Source: Mantis religiosa (taxonomy: Eukaryota; Arthropoda; Insecta; Mantodea; Mantidae). From it: a stretch of 64,000 nt of DNA. Of the stretch, positions 1 to 11,713 are shown one piece after another. Position 1 is the first letter of the stretch. Each line of letters starts with the position of its first letter. Position numbers and translations under genes: made by a program. Under the pieces are notes generated by a model that was not told the DNA's origin, ran no database searches, and saw only the letters and a program-made list of their open reading frames with translations. The stretch is taken from positions 257,954,273 through 258,018,272 of the forward strand of contig CM060947.1 in NCBI GenBank assembly GCA_030765055.1, in the 5' to 3' direction.

Positions 1-610
1 ACATGACTATCCCTACTCTTGTACAAACACCTACTGTTCTCTCTACTTCAAGATAAACATTATCTTATTGTAGTAACAAGGGAATACAGTACACTTTAGC
101 TGATAGTCAAATGTTTTATATACATGACTTTCTCTACTCTTGTATCAACACTTATTGCTCTATCTACTTCAAGATAAACATTATCTTATTTTAGTTACAA
201 GGGTATACAGTAGACTTTAAGTGATAGTCAAATGTTTTATATACATGACTTTCTCCACTCTTGTACAAACACTTATTGCTCTATCTACTTCAAGATAAAC
301 ATTATCTTATTGTAGTTACAAGGGAATACAGTAGACTTTAAGTGATAGTCAAATGTTTTATATACATCACTTTCTCTACTTTCGCACAAAAACTTGTTCC
401 TTTATCTACTTCCAGATAAACATTATCTTATTGTAGTTACAAGGGAATACAGTAGACATTTAAGTTATACTCAAATGTTTTATATACATGACTTTCTCTA
501 CTTTCGCACAAAAACTTGTTCCTTTATCTACTTCAAGATAAACATTATTTTATAGTAGTTACAAGAGAATACGGTAGTTTTTAAGTGAGAGTCAAATGTT
601 TTAGAACTAA
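1..610. repeat. 121-bp tandem satellite, about five units
   Basis: A unit of about 121-122 bp recurs, anchored by the phrase ACATGACTTTCTCTAC near positions 122, 243, 364 and 486. The unit runs through GATAAACATTATCTTATT and ends in CAAATGTTTTATAT. Units differ by scattered point changes. The array begins before the window. The same unit forms a second array at 56,945-57,515 and a lone reverse-complement monomer at 41,069-41,148. No reading frame of note. Confidence 0.9.
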
Positions 611-1730
611 TGTTCAATGTGATCACATTCTCTTTATATCTCCAAAAGGTAAAATAAATGAATAACAACTTGTTACTTGAGAGTGGTACAAATATTTGAA
701 ACTTATGAATATTTTCAGAGAAGCAAAGGACATTTGAGGTGAATTCCATGATTTACCAAGACATACATTTTTGGTCTCATATAATATACTGTAAATTCAT
801 TTAGAATGAAATGGACTTCTGAGGAAATTCCCTGAAAATTGTAGATATATCATTTCAACTTCTTGGGAATATCCTTAAAATATGATACGTTAATCTAAAC
901 AATGGGGTCAATTTCGAGAAAATCGACGTTTTCTAATAATGGTCCAAATAAGATGTATGGGATTGGAGTTGTGTATGTCTTCCATGAGGAGATTCATAAT
1001 GTTATTATAAATATTAACATTTATTTCAATATTAATATTATTTGTTATTGTTAATATTAAGATAAACTTGGTCCCTGGACTGATTCACGAAGCAACATGA
1101 GCACACAAGGAAATTAAGGCTAAGCTTAAATACCCGGGTGCTACTTATACTTTGTAGAGAAGAAGAGAGAGCGGCAGAGGGAGGAGGAGGGGAGGGAGAG
1201 AGAAGAAGGAGGAGAATCTGCTGGTTTAATGCAACAACGCGAGCAGAGTTGGGGACTGTGTATCGGTCATATTGATTTTCAGCCCCCATGTATGGGGAGG
1301 CAGTGAGAAGATACGGCGCTTCTTGTGTGACACGGAATGAGAGTTTTACTGCATCCTTGGTGTGCTGCCCGTTAACGTCATTGAGTCAGAAAATGGGGTT
1401 GTTCCTCGTAACTGAGGGGCGGCCTCATAATCTCGGCGTAATGGACTCTGTTATTTTACTGTTATTTTATTCTTTTCATGCTCGATGTGTGTTAAGCACG
1501 TTTTTATACGAGGTACGGATGCTTAAAATAGAGATAGAGTTTGGAATTGGGTTTATCGCTGCTATTATGAAAGTTTTTTGTAGTCACAGTTCAGTAGCGC
1601 ATCGCTATTCAAACTTTATTCAAGACAAAAGCGACGTTATATACGCGCCCTATATAAAAATGACGATCGTTACATTATTCACGATAAAATTTTGGCTAGA
1701 AATTAAGCAATTGAGCGGTTTGGATCATGT
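611..1730. other. No recognisable gene
   Basis: AT-rich sequence with a GA-rich stretch near 1,155-1,215. A 165-codon open frame on the plus strand (1,288-1,785) has no recognisable domain, has biased low-complexity composition and runs into a tRNA-like SINE head, so I treat it as chance. Confidence 0.5.
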
Positions 1731-1734
1731 AATG

Positions 1735-1980
1735 ATGGTAGGTTTTCTCACTCTTGAATTCCTGGGTTCGAAACCCACGTGCTGACCATCCTCACAAGGA
1801 TTTTTCATGCTTTCGTTCACTCCCTAAAGGCCCAGTAGCTCAGTAGGTACAACATCAGCCTTCAGTGCTACGGGTCCCGGGTTCGATTCTTGGCGGTGGG
1901 GTTACGGATTTTTCTCCGAGCAAGATATTTGCTCCTCAGCCGCAGTGTCTGTTAGTAGGAATGGGACTGAGAATGTGTGC
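1735..1980 (+). mobile_element. tRNA-like SINE sequence (two Pol III heads)
   Basis: Two tRNA-like segments lie in tandem. The first has a B-box-like GGGTTCGAAACCC near 1,765. The second has an A-box-like TAGCTCAGTAGG near 1,842 and a B-box-like GGTTCGATTC near 1,880. The spacing of these two boxes fits a tRNA-derived SINE promoter. The cloverleaf is imperfect and no CCA end or clean acceptor stem is visible, so I do not call a functional tRNA. The element runs directly into the 112-bp array that follows. Confidence 0.55.
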
Positions 1981-2535
1981 GTGACCTAATGATTAAAACC
2001 CAACGAATACGAGTTAACACCTTCGATATGTTCCAAAGAAGAACGACCGCCGATATGACCATTGTAGTTAAAGGCGGGGTATAAATGTGTACGTGATCTA
2101 ATGCTTAAACACCAACGAATACGAGTTAACACCTCCGATATGCTCCAAAGTAGAACGGCCGCCAATATGACCATTGTAGTTTAAGGCGGGGTATAAATGT
2201 GTAGGTAATCTAATGATTAAAACCCAACGAATACGAGTTAACACCTTCGATATGTTACAAAGGAGAACGACCGCCAATATGACCATTGTAGTTAAAGGCG
2301 GGGTATAAATGTGTACGTGATCTAATGATTAAAACCCAACGAATACGAGTTAACACCTTCGATATGTTCCAAAGGAGAACGGCCGCCGATATGACCATTG
2401 CAGTTAAAGGCGGGGTATAAATGTGTACGTGATCTAATGATTAAAACCCAACGAATACGAGTTAACACCTTCGATATGTTCCAAAGGAGAACGGCCGCCG
2501 GTATGATCATTGTAATTATCGGCGGGGTATAAATG
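1981..2535. repeat. 112-bp tandem array downstream of a SINE
   Basis: About five units of 112 bp, anchored by AACCCAACGAATACGAG (for example near 2,331 and 2,443). Every unit carries GGCGGGGTATAAATG, which resembles a TATA box, but I see no other promoter sequence. The first unit continues the SINE at 1,840-1,980 without a break, which suggests the array grew from the SINE tail. Confidence 0.85.
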
Positions 2536-2609
2536 GAACAAAAGAAAAATAAGGCACGAAACAACATTGGATCTATCATGCCATCTATCTACAGATAATG
2601 AAGGACATA

Positions 2610-3625
2610 TCCGTTAGCTGCTGAATAAAGAATGATCATAAATTTTTTACGAACATATTTTTTCGCATTAAAATTCAACCTTATTATATTTTGTTAGCTT
2701 AATGTGAAACAAAGACTCCATAGTAGTTTCATTGTTGGTACTCCTGATTCCGCCTGTGAGAACCAGACAAGTCCAGACATGTTCAGTATCGCCTACCGCT
2801 GCAATGGAGGTTACATACAGTTAAAGTTTATGTTAGAGGAAGATCCGGAGCTTCTTTCAAACGTAATTACTGATGATGAAACTTGGCTACATCATGTTAA
2901 TCCTGAGAGCAAACAGCAAAGCTCAATGTGGAAATCTCTTTCATTTCCAACACCCCCAAAAGGCTAAATTGGTTGCTTCTGCTGGGAAAGTTATGATCGT
3001 CTCATTCTTTGATATTCATTAGCATGTTGTACCTGCACACACATCAGTAATTATACAATACTACTGGGATGTACTGAAAACATTGCAAGTCCATATCAGG
3101 CGCAAAGAACCACATTTTCATGAAGCAGGCTGGATGCTGCACCACGATAATGCGCGGCCGCATATTGCCAATGTTGTTGCTGAATATCTTGCAAAAATCA
3201 ACATGAAGTACATCCATCACACTCACTATAGTCCGGATTCACCTACATCTGAACTTTTTCTCTTCCCTTACTTGAACAAACTCCTTCGCGGAAGGCATTA
3301 TCCATCATCAGAAGCGGCCGCGCCGTGGCTCAGTGGTAAGACCGCTTGGCTCTCACCAAGGTGGCCCGGGTTTGAACTCAGGCGACCGCAGAGTGAGATT
3401 TGTGGTGGACAACACGGCGCTGGGACAGGTTTTCTCCGGGACCTCCGGTTTCACCGCCATCTCATTCCACCGGTGGTTCATCTTCATCTCATGTATCATT
3501 AGTGTCACCGCCTGCGGTGCCGTATGTAGTAAAAGCGGGCGTTAAACACTACATATTACATTTCACATCATCAGAAGCAGTGGTGAAGGCTGCGGAGGTG
3601 ATTTTGAACGTCTGTTTTTTCTTTC
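2610..3625 (+). pseudogene. Mariner-family transposase fragment, interrupted by a SINE
   Basis: The left end (about 2,618) has GCTGCTGAATAAAGAATGATC, like the inverted repeat of the mariner at 44,628-45,945. Translation of 2,704-2,967 gives mid-transposase sequence with the first catalytic motif DDETW. After a frameshift near 2,960 the frame continues with SAGKVM, then HHDNARPH (second acidic residue) and YSPDS...ELFLFP, where the third Asp has become Glu. There is also an internal stop near 3,020. The coding match is cut at 3,315 by a SINE and resumes at 3,579 for only about 30 bases, so the C-terminus and right inverted repeat are missing. Known of the family: cut-and-paste DNA transposition into TA. 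This copy is dead. It belongs to the same family as the copies at 8,850-10,950 and 44,628-45,945. Confidence 0.8.
3316..3565 (+). mobile_element. tRNA-derived SINE, family S1
   Basis: A 250-bp element with an A-box-like GTGGCTCAGTGG near 3,333 and a B-box-like GGGTTTGAACTC, then a conserved body ending in GTAAAAGCGGGCGTTAAACAC. It is flanked by a perfect 13-bp target duplication CATCATCAGAAGC at 3,303-3,315 and 3,566-3,578, which shows where it entered the mariner fragment. Other copies: 24,500-24,751 (minus) and 59,239-59,486 (plus). Names S1 to S4 are mine. Confidence 0.92.
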
Positions 3626-3659
3626 TTTATTTACATCCTTTTACGATAAGTGGTTAATG

Positions 3660-4950
3660 AAGTGAACTTCAAATGAGCCCAAGCCCCATAGAGCTTAGAG
3701 TTCCCATATATTCATCTTTCAGTATAAGGGGGAACCTTGAAAGAAGCCATATTGGACGTTGAATGAAATTATGTTCAAATGAGTATGGGATACATAGAAT
3801 TTAGTTACATGACATTCTTCTTTCAGGAAAAGAAACATTCTCCAACGGTCATATCGGACATGAATGAAATGATGGTCAAATGAGTACAGGGTACATAGAA
3901 CTTAGAGTTATCAGACATTCATCTTTAAGGATAAGAGAAAACATCCAAAGTTAAGTCATATCGGACGATGAGTGAAACGATATTCAAATGAGTATAGGGT
4001 ACATCGAACTTAGAGTTACCAGACGTTCATCTTTCAGGATAAGAGAAAACCTCCAATGTTAAGTCATAACGGACGATGAGTGAAATGATGTTCAAATGAG
4101 TACAGGGCACATAGAACTTAGAGTTACTAGACATTCATCTTTCAGGATAAGAGAAAACCTGCAACGTTAAACCTTATCGGACATGAATGAAATGATGTTC
4201 AAATGAGTACAGGGCACATAGAGCTTAGAGTTACTAGACATTCATCTTTCAGCATAAGAGAAAACGTCCAACGTTAAGTCATATCGGACATGAATGAAAT
4301 GCTGTTCAAATGAGTACAGGGTACATAGAACTTAGAGTTACCAGACATTCACTTTCAGGATAAGAGAAAACCTCCAAAGTTTAGTCATATCGGACGATGG
4401 GTGAAATGATATTACAATCAGTACAGGGTACATAGAGCTTAGAGTTTCCTTACATTTATTTTTCAGAATAAGAGAAAACCTCCAACCTTAAGTCATATCG
4501 GAAGATAAATGAAATGATGTTCAAATGAGTACAGGGTACATAGAGCTTAGAGTTGTCAGGCATTCATTTATCAGGATAAGGGTAAACCTCCAACGTTAAA
4601 TCATATCGGACGAGCAATGTAATGATGCTGAAATAAGTGCAGGTTACATAGAGCTTAGAGTTGTCAGACAATCATTTATCAGGATAAGGGAAAACCTCCA
4701 ACCTTAAGTCATATCGGAAGATAAATGAAATGATGTTCAAATGAGTACAGGGTACGCAGAGCTTAAAGTTACCAGAAATTCATCTTTCAGCATTAGGGAA
4801 AGTCGGCAACATTAAGAAATATCCATCAATGAATGCAGATGTTTATACGAGCCCATGGTCCATAGAGCTTGGAGTTACCTGACATTAATCTTTCCGGATG
4901 GAGGAAAAACCCGGATAAAAACATTTACACCGTGGCCGAGGGTAGTACCT
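3660..4950. repeat. About 107-bp tandem array made from the body of SINE family S2
   Basis: Roughly twelve units with a period of about 107 bp, anchored by GAGTACAGGGTACATAG (for example near 3,881, 4,311, 4,527 and 4,742). Each unit contains AGTCATATCGGA, CTTAGAGTTACCAGACATTC and GGATAAGAGAAAACC. These phrases appear in the same order in the non-tRNA body of S2 SINEs at 14,342-14,575 and 62,330-62,545. The last unit, 4,840-4,945, extends into GGATAAAAACATTTACACCG, further along the SINE. The array is therefore an amplified SINE body without its tRNA head. Confidence 0.85.
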
Positions 4951-5508
4951 TTTTTACACTTTTTGGCTCTTCCTTGAAGCTTTGCAGTCTCTCTGTTGTA
5001 GAAGTGGAAGGAATTGCAGAAAAGTGTCCTGATCAACCTTTCTGGTGCTACACACAATTTAAGTCTTCATCAAAGTGGCCTGTGTATATAATTCTGTGTA
5101 AAAGTGCCAGCATATAGCACATCTATTGAATGCTTCAAGTTATAATGTCGACAGTGACATTCAAAACTGTGTGAATGGAGTTGTGACAGTGAAGCTGTGG
5201 ATAAGGCAGTGTGGCAAACAGATGAAAACAGGGAGCCTTTACACACATTTGAGACCATGCAAACTGTAAGTAAAATAGCTCAGCTCTGTATGACGTTAAA
5301 GGAAAGTCTTATTGCGTGTTTACACCGCCACTCTATCAACCCCTGCTGTCCGGGATTCTATATGACAAACTGAAGGGACTATTGCAAAAGCCTGCTGCAA
5401 CAAACCATGTAGGAGGTATGGTTCAAATGGGATGACATTTATTCTTGAGATCTACTAGACGGGCAACCAATGGCAGTCCTGGGGTGTTGTCGTATGGCAT
5501 TCCCTTAA
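4951..5508. other. No recognisable gene
   Basis: No convincing frame, repeat or RNA gene seen. Short open frames of about 60-80 codons on both strands overlap one another and show no domain. Confidence 0.5.
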
Positions 5509-5811
5509 TACCCGATTTCACCAACAGATGTTAAAATCGACGTTAACAAATGTAGCGTAACAATTGCCACAGCGCTAAAACTAATGTTAAATTTCTTCCA
5601 TTTCATCAACACGTTTTCTTAAAATGTTAACAAACATGTGTTAACGCCAAGAAACTTGTAAATATCACAGCTAAAGAAGGCTAAGTATGATTTTCTGAAC
5701 GCACTCCGATGCGCTCACGATGCGGTTTTGTTTTCATTTTCGTCTGCACAAATGGCGGATGAACAAAATCATATATAAATCCATGAGACAAATTTCTGAT
5801 CGACGGAGAAA

Positions 5812-6003
5812 GAATTGTTAATTGAAATGGTGACGAATTGTAAGTATATCGTGGTAAATAAGAGGACGGATGCAGTGAATGTAAAAGAGAAAGATGTCGC
5901 GGGGAAAATATTGGAAAAGAATTTAATTCAAATGCATGTGTCACTACTACAAGCACCAAACAACTTGTCATTATTACGTAAATTTAAAACGAGGAGCGAA
6001 TAA
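5812..6003 (+). pseudogene. Myb/SANT-like DNA-binding domain relic
   Basis: A 62-codon plus-strand frame reads LLIEMVTNCKYIVVNKRTDA, then VKEKDVAGKILEKN. This matches the pattern of the Myb/SANT-like domain found in insect Harbinger-associated proteins: a helix with LL-ELV-KY, a conserved N-K-TDA, then a KEK-W-KI helix. The Trp of the last helix is absent (DVAGKI). The frame ends in LLRKFKTRSE and a stop, and the LRKFKTRSE-coding part is repeated in the array that follows. In known elements this protein helps import or target the transposase. Here it is truncated. The match is by pattern only. Confidence 0.5.
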
Positions 6004-7370
6004 GTACAAGTGACAAGTGACTTGAACGTTTCAAGACGGGAGGTCAACAATGTATTATCCAATAATTCAGTGAATTATAAAATAGAAAGGTTGTTGATAC
6101 TTGAAGCAAAGGCGAGATCGGCATATTTCTTTCGATGTATATCCTAACTTATTATTACATAAATTTAAAACGAGGAGCGAAGAAGGGCAAGTGACTTGAA
6201 CGTTTCAAGACGGGAGGTGGACAGTGTATTATCCACATAATTAAGTGAATTATAAAATCGCAAGGTTATTAATACTTGCAGCAAAAGGGAGATCGGCATA
6301 TTCCTTTCGATGTATATTCTAACTCATTATTACGTAAATTTAAAACGAGGAGCGAAGGAGTACAAGTGACGAGTGACTTGAACGTTTCAAGACGGGAGGT
6401 GGACAGTGTATTATCCACATAATTCAGTGAATAATAAAATCGCAAGGTTATTAATACTTGAAGCGAAGGCGAGATCGGCATATTCCTTTCGATGTAAATT
6501 CTAACTCATTATTACGTAAATTTAAAACGAGGAGCGAAGGAGGGCAAGTGACTTGAACGTTTCAAGACGGGAGGTGGACAGTGTATTATCCACATAATTC
6601 AGTGAATTATAAAATGGCAAGGTTATTAATACTTGAAGCTACGGCGAGATCGGCATATTCCTTTCGATGTATATTCTAACTCATTATTACGTAAATTTAA
6701 AACGAGGAGCGAAGGAGTACAAGTGACGAGTGACTTGAACGTTTCAAGACGAGAGGTGGACAGTGTATTATCCACATAATTCAGTGAATAATAAAATCGC
6801 AAGGTTATTAATACTTGAAGCGAAGGCGAGATCGGCATATTCCTTTCGATGTAAATTCTAACTCATTATTACGTAAATTTAAAACGAGGAGCGAAGGAGG
6901 GCAAGTGACTTGAACGTTTCAAGACGGGAGGTGGACAGTGTATTATCCACATAATTCAGTGAATTATAAAATGGCAAGGTTATTAATACTTGAAGCTACG
7001 GCGAGATCGGCATATTCCTTTCGATGTATATTCTAACTCATTATTACGAAACTTAAAAACGAGGAGCGAAGAAGGGCAAGTGACATGAACGTTTCAAGAC
7101 GGGAGGTGGACAGTGTATTATCCACATAATTCAGTGAATTATAAAATGGCAAGGTTACTAACACTTGAATCTAAGGCGAGATCGGCATATTCCTTTCGAT
7201 GTAAATTCTAACTCATTATTACGAAACTTAAAAACGAGGAGCGAAGAAGGGCAAGTGACTTGAACGTTTCAAGACGGGAGGTGGACAATGTATTATCCAC
7301 ATAATTCAGTGAATTATAAAATGGCAATGTTACTAATACTGGAAGCTAAGGCAAGATAGTCATATTCCTT
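5975..7370. repeat. About 177-bp tandem array inside the Harbinger-like element
   Basis: Seven to eight units of 175-180 bp, anchored by GAGATCGGCATATTCCTTTCG (near 6,292, 6,472, 6,649, 6,829, 7,006 and 7,182). Each unit holds AAACGAGGAGCGAAG, which first occurs inside the Myb/SANT-like frame, and AACGTTTCAAGACGGGAGG. Two alternating versions (with GGGCAAGTGAC or TACAAGTGACGAG) suggest growth by two-unit blocks of about 357 bp. Confidence 0.85.
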
Positions 7371-7744
7371 TCAATGCTTCTTCTAACCTCTCTTGTACTT
7401 CCGCAGTAACCTTCATAGCAACATTTTTCGACAGTCTATACCTCCGTAAAACAATTTTCTTCGGATAGTTCCTCAAAATCATTTCTCCTCATAGGCCGTA
7501 CTCTATTATGAATGCCATTTAGACGGTCTTAAATGTAGCAAATCGATATCAACAGCTGAGTTCATGCTCGCCATCTTGACTATTTACAATTGTTAAGGAC
7601 TTACATTAGAAATTAGGTGTGTTAGTTTAACATGAGATTTAACGCGAGTGTTACGCTAACACTTGTTGGTGAAATGCAATTTTTGTTTTAACTATTGCTA
7701 AACTGGTGTTAAGTCTTAATATTTGTTGGTGAAGTCGGGCATAA

Positions 7745-8229
7745 GTGGTGTGTGAGGAGTGCTAACCTAATTCACGCCAAGACAAAAATTCGATTTTGAA
7801 AAAACTGATCCATGTAGATGGTAGAGAGTAATGTATCTAACATAACTGCAAAACCACACTAACACTACAGCTTGTTTCAAAATGTGCGTGTCTCCTGGTT
7901 CCAAGAGAACATTTATAAATGACGCCTCCTAGCAGTACATTAGGAAATAAAGTGCTACATTTAAAAACACGAGAAGTAATAACCAATATCCATAGATTTA
8001 TAAAAAAGGAATAATGGTCTGGGTCAGCTATAAAAATCTGGGGAAAGGTATCTGAGGTAATAGTTGTGTCTGAAAGCAGTTTTGGAGAGTTATTAAGGAA
8101 AGAAAAGCCATTGGTGCTAGTGCAACAACGTCCTTCTCTATGCCCAGTAAACAAAATTAAGAACATGCACAAAATCTAATTTGGATGTTTTAATTCAGAA
8201 GTAGTTAGGCGAACTGTGAATAATTTTTA
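7745..8229. other. No assigned gene
   Basis: A 111-codon minus-strand frame (7,837-8,172) has no recognised domain. Plus-strand sequence from about 8,170 may belong to the DDE relic that starts downstream. I cannot assign it. Confidence 0.4.
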
Positions 8230-8722
8230 AATCACAGTAAAACAAAGACCAACTTTGAAGAAAGTGCTTATGAAGCTAAAAATTCTAGTGACTTCCAAGA
8301 CAGTGTCTGAACATTAAGAAGAGTTCTTTAGGAGCTAGCATTATTTGCAGAAAAAAAAAACACTAAGCGTGACAGACAAATTTTAATCGAACATCGCAAC
8401 ATACGTGCAAAAAGGCTTAAGTATTTACGAAATATTCGTAGATATCGAAGCGAAGTTTAGATAGTTTATGTGGATGAAACTTACATAAATACAGCACATA
8501 CTGGACCATATGCCTGGAGTGAAATACGTTACAGGGACTCTGCAGCGATATTGAAAGGCCGGCAGTTGTTTATCATGCCTGCTGGAGGAGAACAGGGTTT
8601 TGTTTCAAATGCCTATGTACTATTTAAGATCCAGCAAAAGCGTGGAAATTACTACCATAGTAAGAATTATAAATTAGTTTATAAGAGCTGCGAAACTGGC
8701 TTCGAGAATGAAATTTGTTTTT
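8230..8722 (+). pseudogene. 5' part of a decayed DDE transposase-like gene
   Basis: From about 8,390 the plus strand reads IEHRNIRAKRLKYLRNIRRY, then a stop at about 8,460, then VYVDETYINTAHTGPYAW, KGRQLFIMPAGGEQGFV and a frame ending at 8,722. The order, a basic helix followed by DETY-N-HT-W and then G-RL-I-HAG--GF, fits a widespread insect family of IS630/Tc1-like DDE proteins often annotated as hypothetical. The first Asp (at 8,474) is visible. The C-terminal part appears at 11,035-11,436, beyond the mariner at 8,850-10,950, so one old gene was split by that insertion. Multiple stops show it is dead. Confidence 0.55.
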
Positions 8723-9671
8723 AGACACCTTATGCACCGCCCTCCCCTCTCGTAATCTTACGCGTGTGATGCATTGTGGCAATAGGTGCATTATCACCAC
8801 CGCAGTTGCTACTCATCCCTACCGCACAGGATTCCTGTCAAGATAAAATAATACATCTGTACCTTTACTCATCCTCATAATTTTGACATTCATTTCCCCT
8901 GGATTCGATGCACTTGTCCCACCGTTTCTGTCAGTCTGCAAATACTTCCTGGAAACCATTTTTGAGAGATCCTTCAAAATCGCCTCCTCAGCTTTCACCA
9001 CTGTTTCTGATGATGGAAAATGTCTCCCACGAAGGCTTTTCTTAAAGTTAGAGAATAGAAAAAGGTCACATTGGGCTAAATCTGCACTATAGAGGGTGAG
9101 GGATGCACTTCACGTTGATTTTTGCAAAATATTCAGCAACGACATTGGCAATATGTGTCCACGCATTATCGTGGTGTAGCATCTAGCCTTCTTCACGGAA
9201 ATGTAGTCTTTTGCGGCTGATATGGACTTGGAAAGTTTTCAGGATATCCTTGTAGTATTGTCTAGTTACTGATGTGCGCGCAGGTACAACATGCTGATAA
9301 ACCACTCCATGAAAAGCAAAGAATGAGATGACCATAGCTTTCCCAGCAGAAGCAACCAATTTTGCCTTTCTGGTGGTTCATAGTGAAGGAAATTTCTACA
9401 CTGAGCTTTGCTGTTTGCTCTCAGGATCAAAATGATGTAGCCAAGTTTCATCAGCAGTGATTACGTTTGAAAGAAACTCCGGATCTTCCTCTAATATCAA
9501 CTTTAACTGCATGCAGACCTGCATGCGAATGTCCTTTTGTTCGGGAATCAACAGTCTTGGAACTCATCGCGCACAAACACGTCTCATGTGTAATGTTTCT
9601 GTCACCTACGTGTGGGTGGCACCCAATGAAATGTTCAGTATTTCAGAAAGTGATCTTAAGGTAATTCGTTG

Positions 9672-9778
<107 letters not shown>

Positions 9779-10011
9779 GGCAGCAGCAGTGTTGATGTTT
9801 TCTTCCGTAAGAGCAGTGACTGGAGCACTGGTTCTACCTTCCTTTGAGATTGATTGCCTGCCCCCTTTAAACGTTTTAAATTATGTTGGAGCTGTGCTGT
9901 AGGGAAGAACAGACTCTCCATAGGCCTCCTGTAACATTGTATAGGCCTCAAATGAAGTTTTGAGAAGAAAGCGTGTTATCTCTATTGCAGCGGTAGGCGA
10001 TACTGAACATG

Positions 10012-10772
10012 GAAATTAATTGTTCTTTCACACTGACCCTGTGTAGGCTAAATTGTGGAAACGTAGGTTCAGACTGAAAAAAATCAATGCCATAGCCGGG
10101 ATTTGAACCTCGGATCTTCTATTTGCCGTCCAGCCGCTCTAAAGCACTGAGCTACTATGACCAACGTGCCGATATGACATTAAATTCTGCAACTGACTCT
10201 TATTTTTCCCGGTAAACCACTAGGAGTTCTCATAAACACATTAGACAACTACCTTAATGGCGACTTACTATGCTGTAAGTACTTTAAGGACCGGACTTTA
10301 TAGTTCGGACCACTATTACGTACAACTGACTCGTGTTTTTCCCGGTAAACCACTAGGAGTTCTCATAAACACATGAGACAACTACCTTAATGGCGACTTA
10401 CTATATTGTAAGTACTTTAAGGCCCGGGCATTATAGTTAAGCCTTGTTAGGGCAATTAATGGAAATTAATTGTTCTTTCAGACTGGCCGTGTGTAGGCTA
10501 AATTGTGGAAACGTAGAGTCCGACTCAATAATTCAATACCATAGCCGGGATTTGAACCACGAATGTTATGGTTGCCGTCTAGCTGCTCTAAACCATTGAG
10601 CTACTGTGACCAACGTGCTGATATGACATTAAAGTTTTCATATTAAAAGGTCATATTGGCACGTTGGCCATAGTAGCTCTATGGTTTAAAGGGGCTGGAC
10701 GGCAACCAGAAACTCCGTGCTTCAAATCTCGTCTATGGCATTGAATTTTTCAGTCTGACTCTACGTTTCCAC
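10012..10772. mobile_element. SINE family S3 composite with inverted copies
   Basis: Contains two minus-oriented copies (tRNA-like heads near 10,090-10,165 and 10,540-10,615) and one plus-oriented copy (10,650-10,772). The B-box appears as GGGATTTGAACC on the plus strand, the complement of GGTTCAAATCCC. The whole block is bounded by GATACTGAACATG at 9,999-10,011 and GATACTGGACATG at 10,773-10,785, a 13-bp duplication with one mismatch, and interrupts the mariner frame there. A roughly 130-bp body segment (AACCACTAGGAGTTCTCATAAACAC) is directly repeated at about 10,215 and 10,348. The block thus behaves as one insertion. Confidence 0.75.
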
Positions 10773-11034
10773 GATACTGGACATGTATGAACTTGTCTGA
10801 TTCTCACAGGCGGGAATCAGGAGTACCAACAGTGAAACTACTATGGCGTGTTTGTTTCACATTAAGCTAACAGAATATAATAAGATTGCATTTTAGTGCG
10901 AAAAATTATTACTGTAAAAGATTATGATCTTTCTTTATTGAACAGCTGTCTTTTGTTTGTCTAGAATCATACGTAATCTCTAGTTACTCTAGAGAGCTCA
11001 AAGTAGTATTATTCAGTTGTTCTTCCGTTTAAAA

Positions 11035-11436
11035 ACAAATGAAAGTGTATCAGCTGGATCAGCTTGCAATTGAAATGAGACACGAGGTATTATAAACCAC
11101 CTTCCCCCTTATGACTGACGGAACAATCTAATTGAGTTAATGTGGGCTCAAATTATGTTGCAAACAGAAATAATACTTTTAAACGGACTGGCGCTGAAAG
11201 ACTTATTCAGCAAGAAATTAACAATGTTGCAAAAGAGTGGGAAAGCTGTATGAGACATGGAGATAATCTACAAGAACGCTACTTTTAGAAACAAATAACA
11301 CGTGATAAGATTTTGGGGCCTAGCATCATAAACATGCAACACTCAGACGATGAAGACAGTGACAATGACAAATTGTCTCTTAACAGAAGTGACTTTCATA
11401 GCTATACCGATGCGCCGCTATCAGTTTCGTTGGATT
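11035..11436 (+). pseudogene. 3' part of the decayed DDE transposase-like gene
   Basis: Plus-strand translation gives YQLDQLAIEMRHEVL, then after stops and frame changes ERLIQQEINNVAKEWESCMR and an acidic tail QHSDDEDSDNDK ending near 11,436. In the insect DDE family suggested for 8,230-8,722, the C-terminal third has this same order: D-LA-HEVL, a PxxCDLNPIEL-like segment (here LS-CGLKL, degraded), a W-C--H helix, and a short acidic tail. This supports a single gene split by the mariner. The evidence is pattern-based, and the third catalytic residue is not clearly preserved. Confidence 0.5.
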
Positions 11437-11713
11437 AGAAAAATAGCTAATTCATAAACTATAATTATTTTTAAATTATTTATATACTTAGTATACCAAT
11501 ATCAATGTTGCAATTGTAATTTTAACAACTGCATTATTATAAAGCTTTGGAAAATTCAGTTTGCGTTCTCTTACGTCCAGAGCCAAGAAAACTCGCAGGT
11601 GTGTGAGAGAGAGAAGGAAATACAAAAAGAGTGGGGGTAACGAGATGGCAACGCTGAAGGCTCTAACGCATTGGATTCGCTAAAAGCCAGAACTATTCGC
11701 ATTTGAAACATAT

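Larger units (their letters stand above)
5509..7741. mobile_element. PIF/Harbinger-like element, non-autonomous
   Basis: The ends are inverted copies of each other: TACCCGATTTCACCAACA at 5,509 and the reverse of TGTTGGTGAAGTCGGGCA ending at 7,741. The flanks carry a 3-bp duplication TAA at 5,506-5,508 and 7,742-7,744, as expected for PIF/Harbinger elements, which target TWA. The inside has a Myb/SANT-like relic (5,812-6,003) and a 177-bp array, and no DDE nuclease gene is visible. The second-protein (Myb-like) component is typical of Harbinger, which supports the class. The assignment rests on ends, target duplication and the relic domain; no transposase was seen. Confidence 0.7.

Noticed and set aside
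1288..1785. A 165-codon plus-strand open frame
   Set aside because: No recognisable domain, unusual composition, and it runs into a SINE head. No splice or promoter evidence.
1840..1910. Functional tRNA gene
   Set aside because: A- and B-boxes are present but the cloverleaf is imperfect and the sequence continues into a SINE-like body and array. The same reasoning applies to all other tRNA-like heads in the window.
1981..2535. Array of promoters based on repeated TATAAAT motifs
   Set aside because: The motif repeats only because the 112-bp unit repeats, with no initiator or other support. Kept as a low-interest note only.
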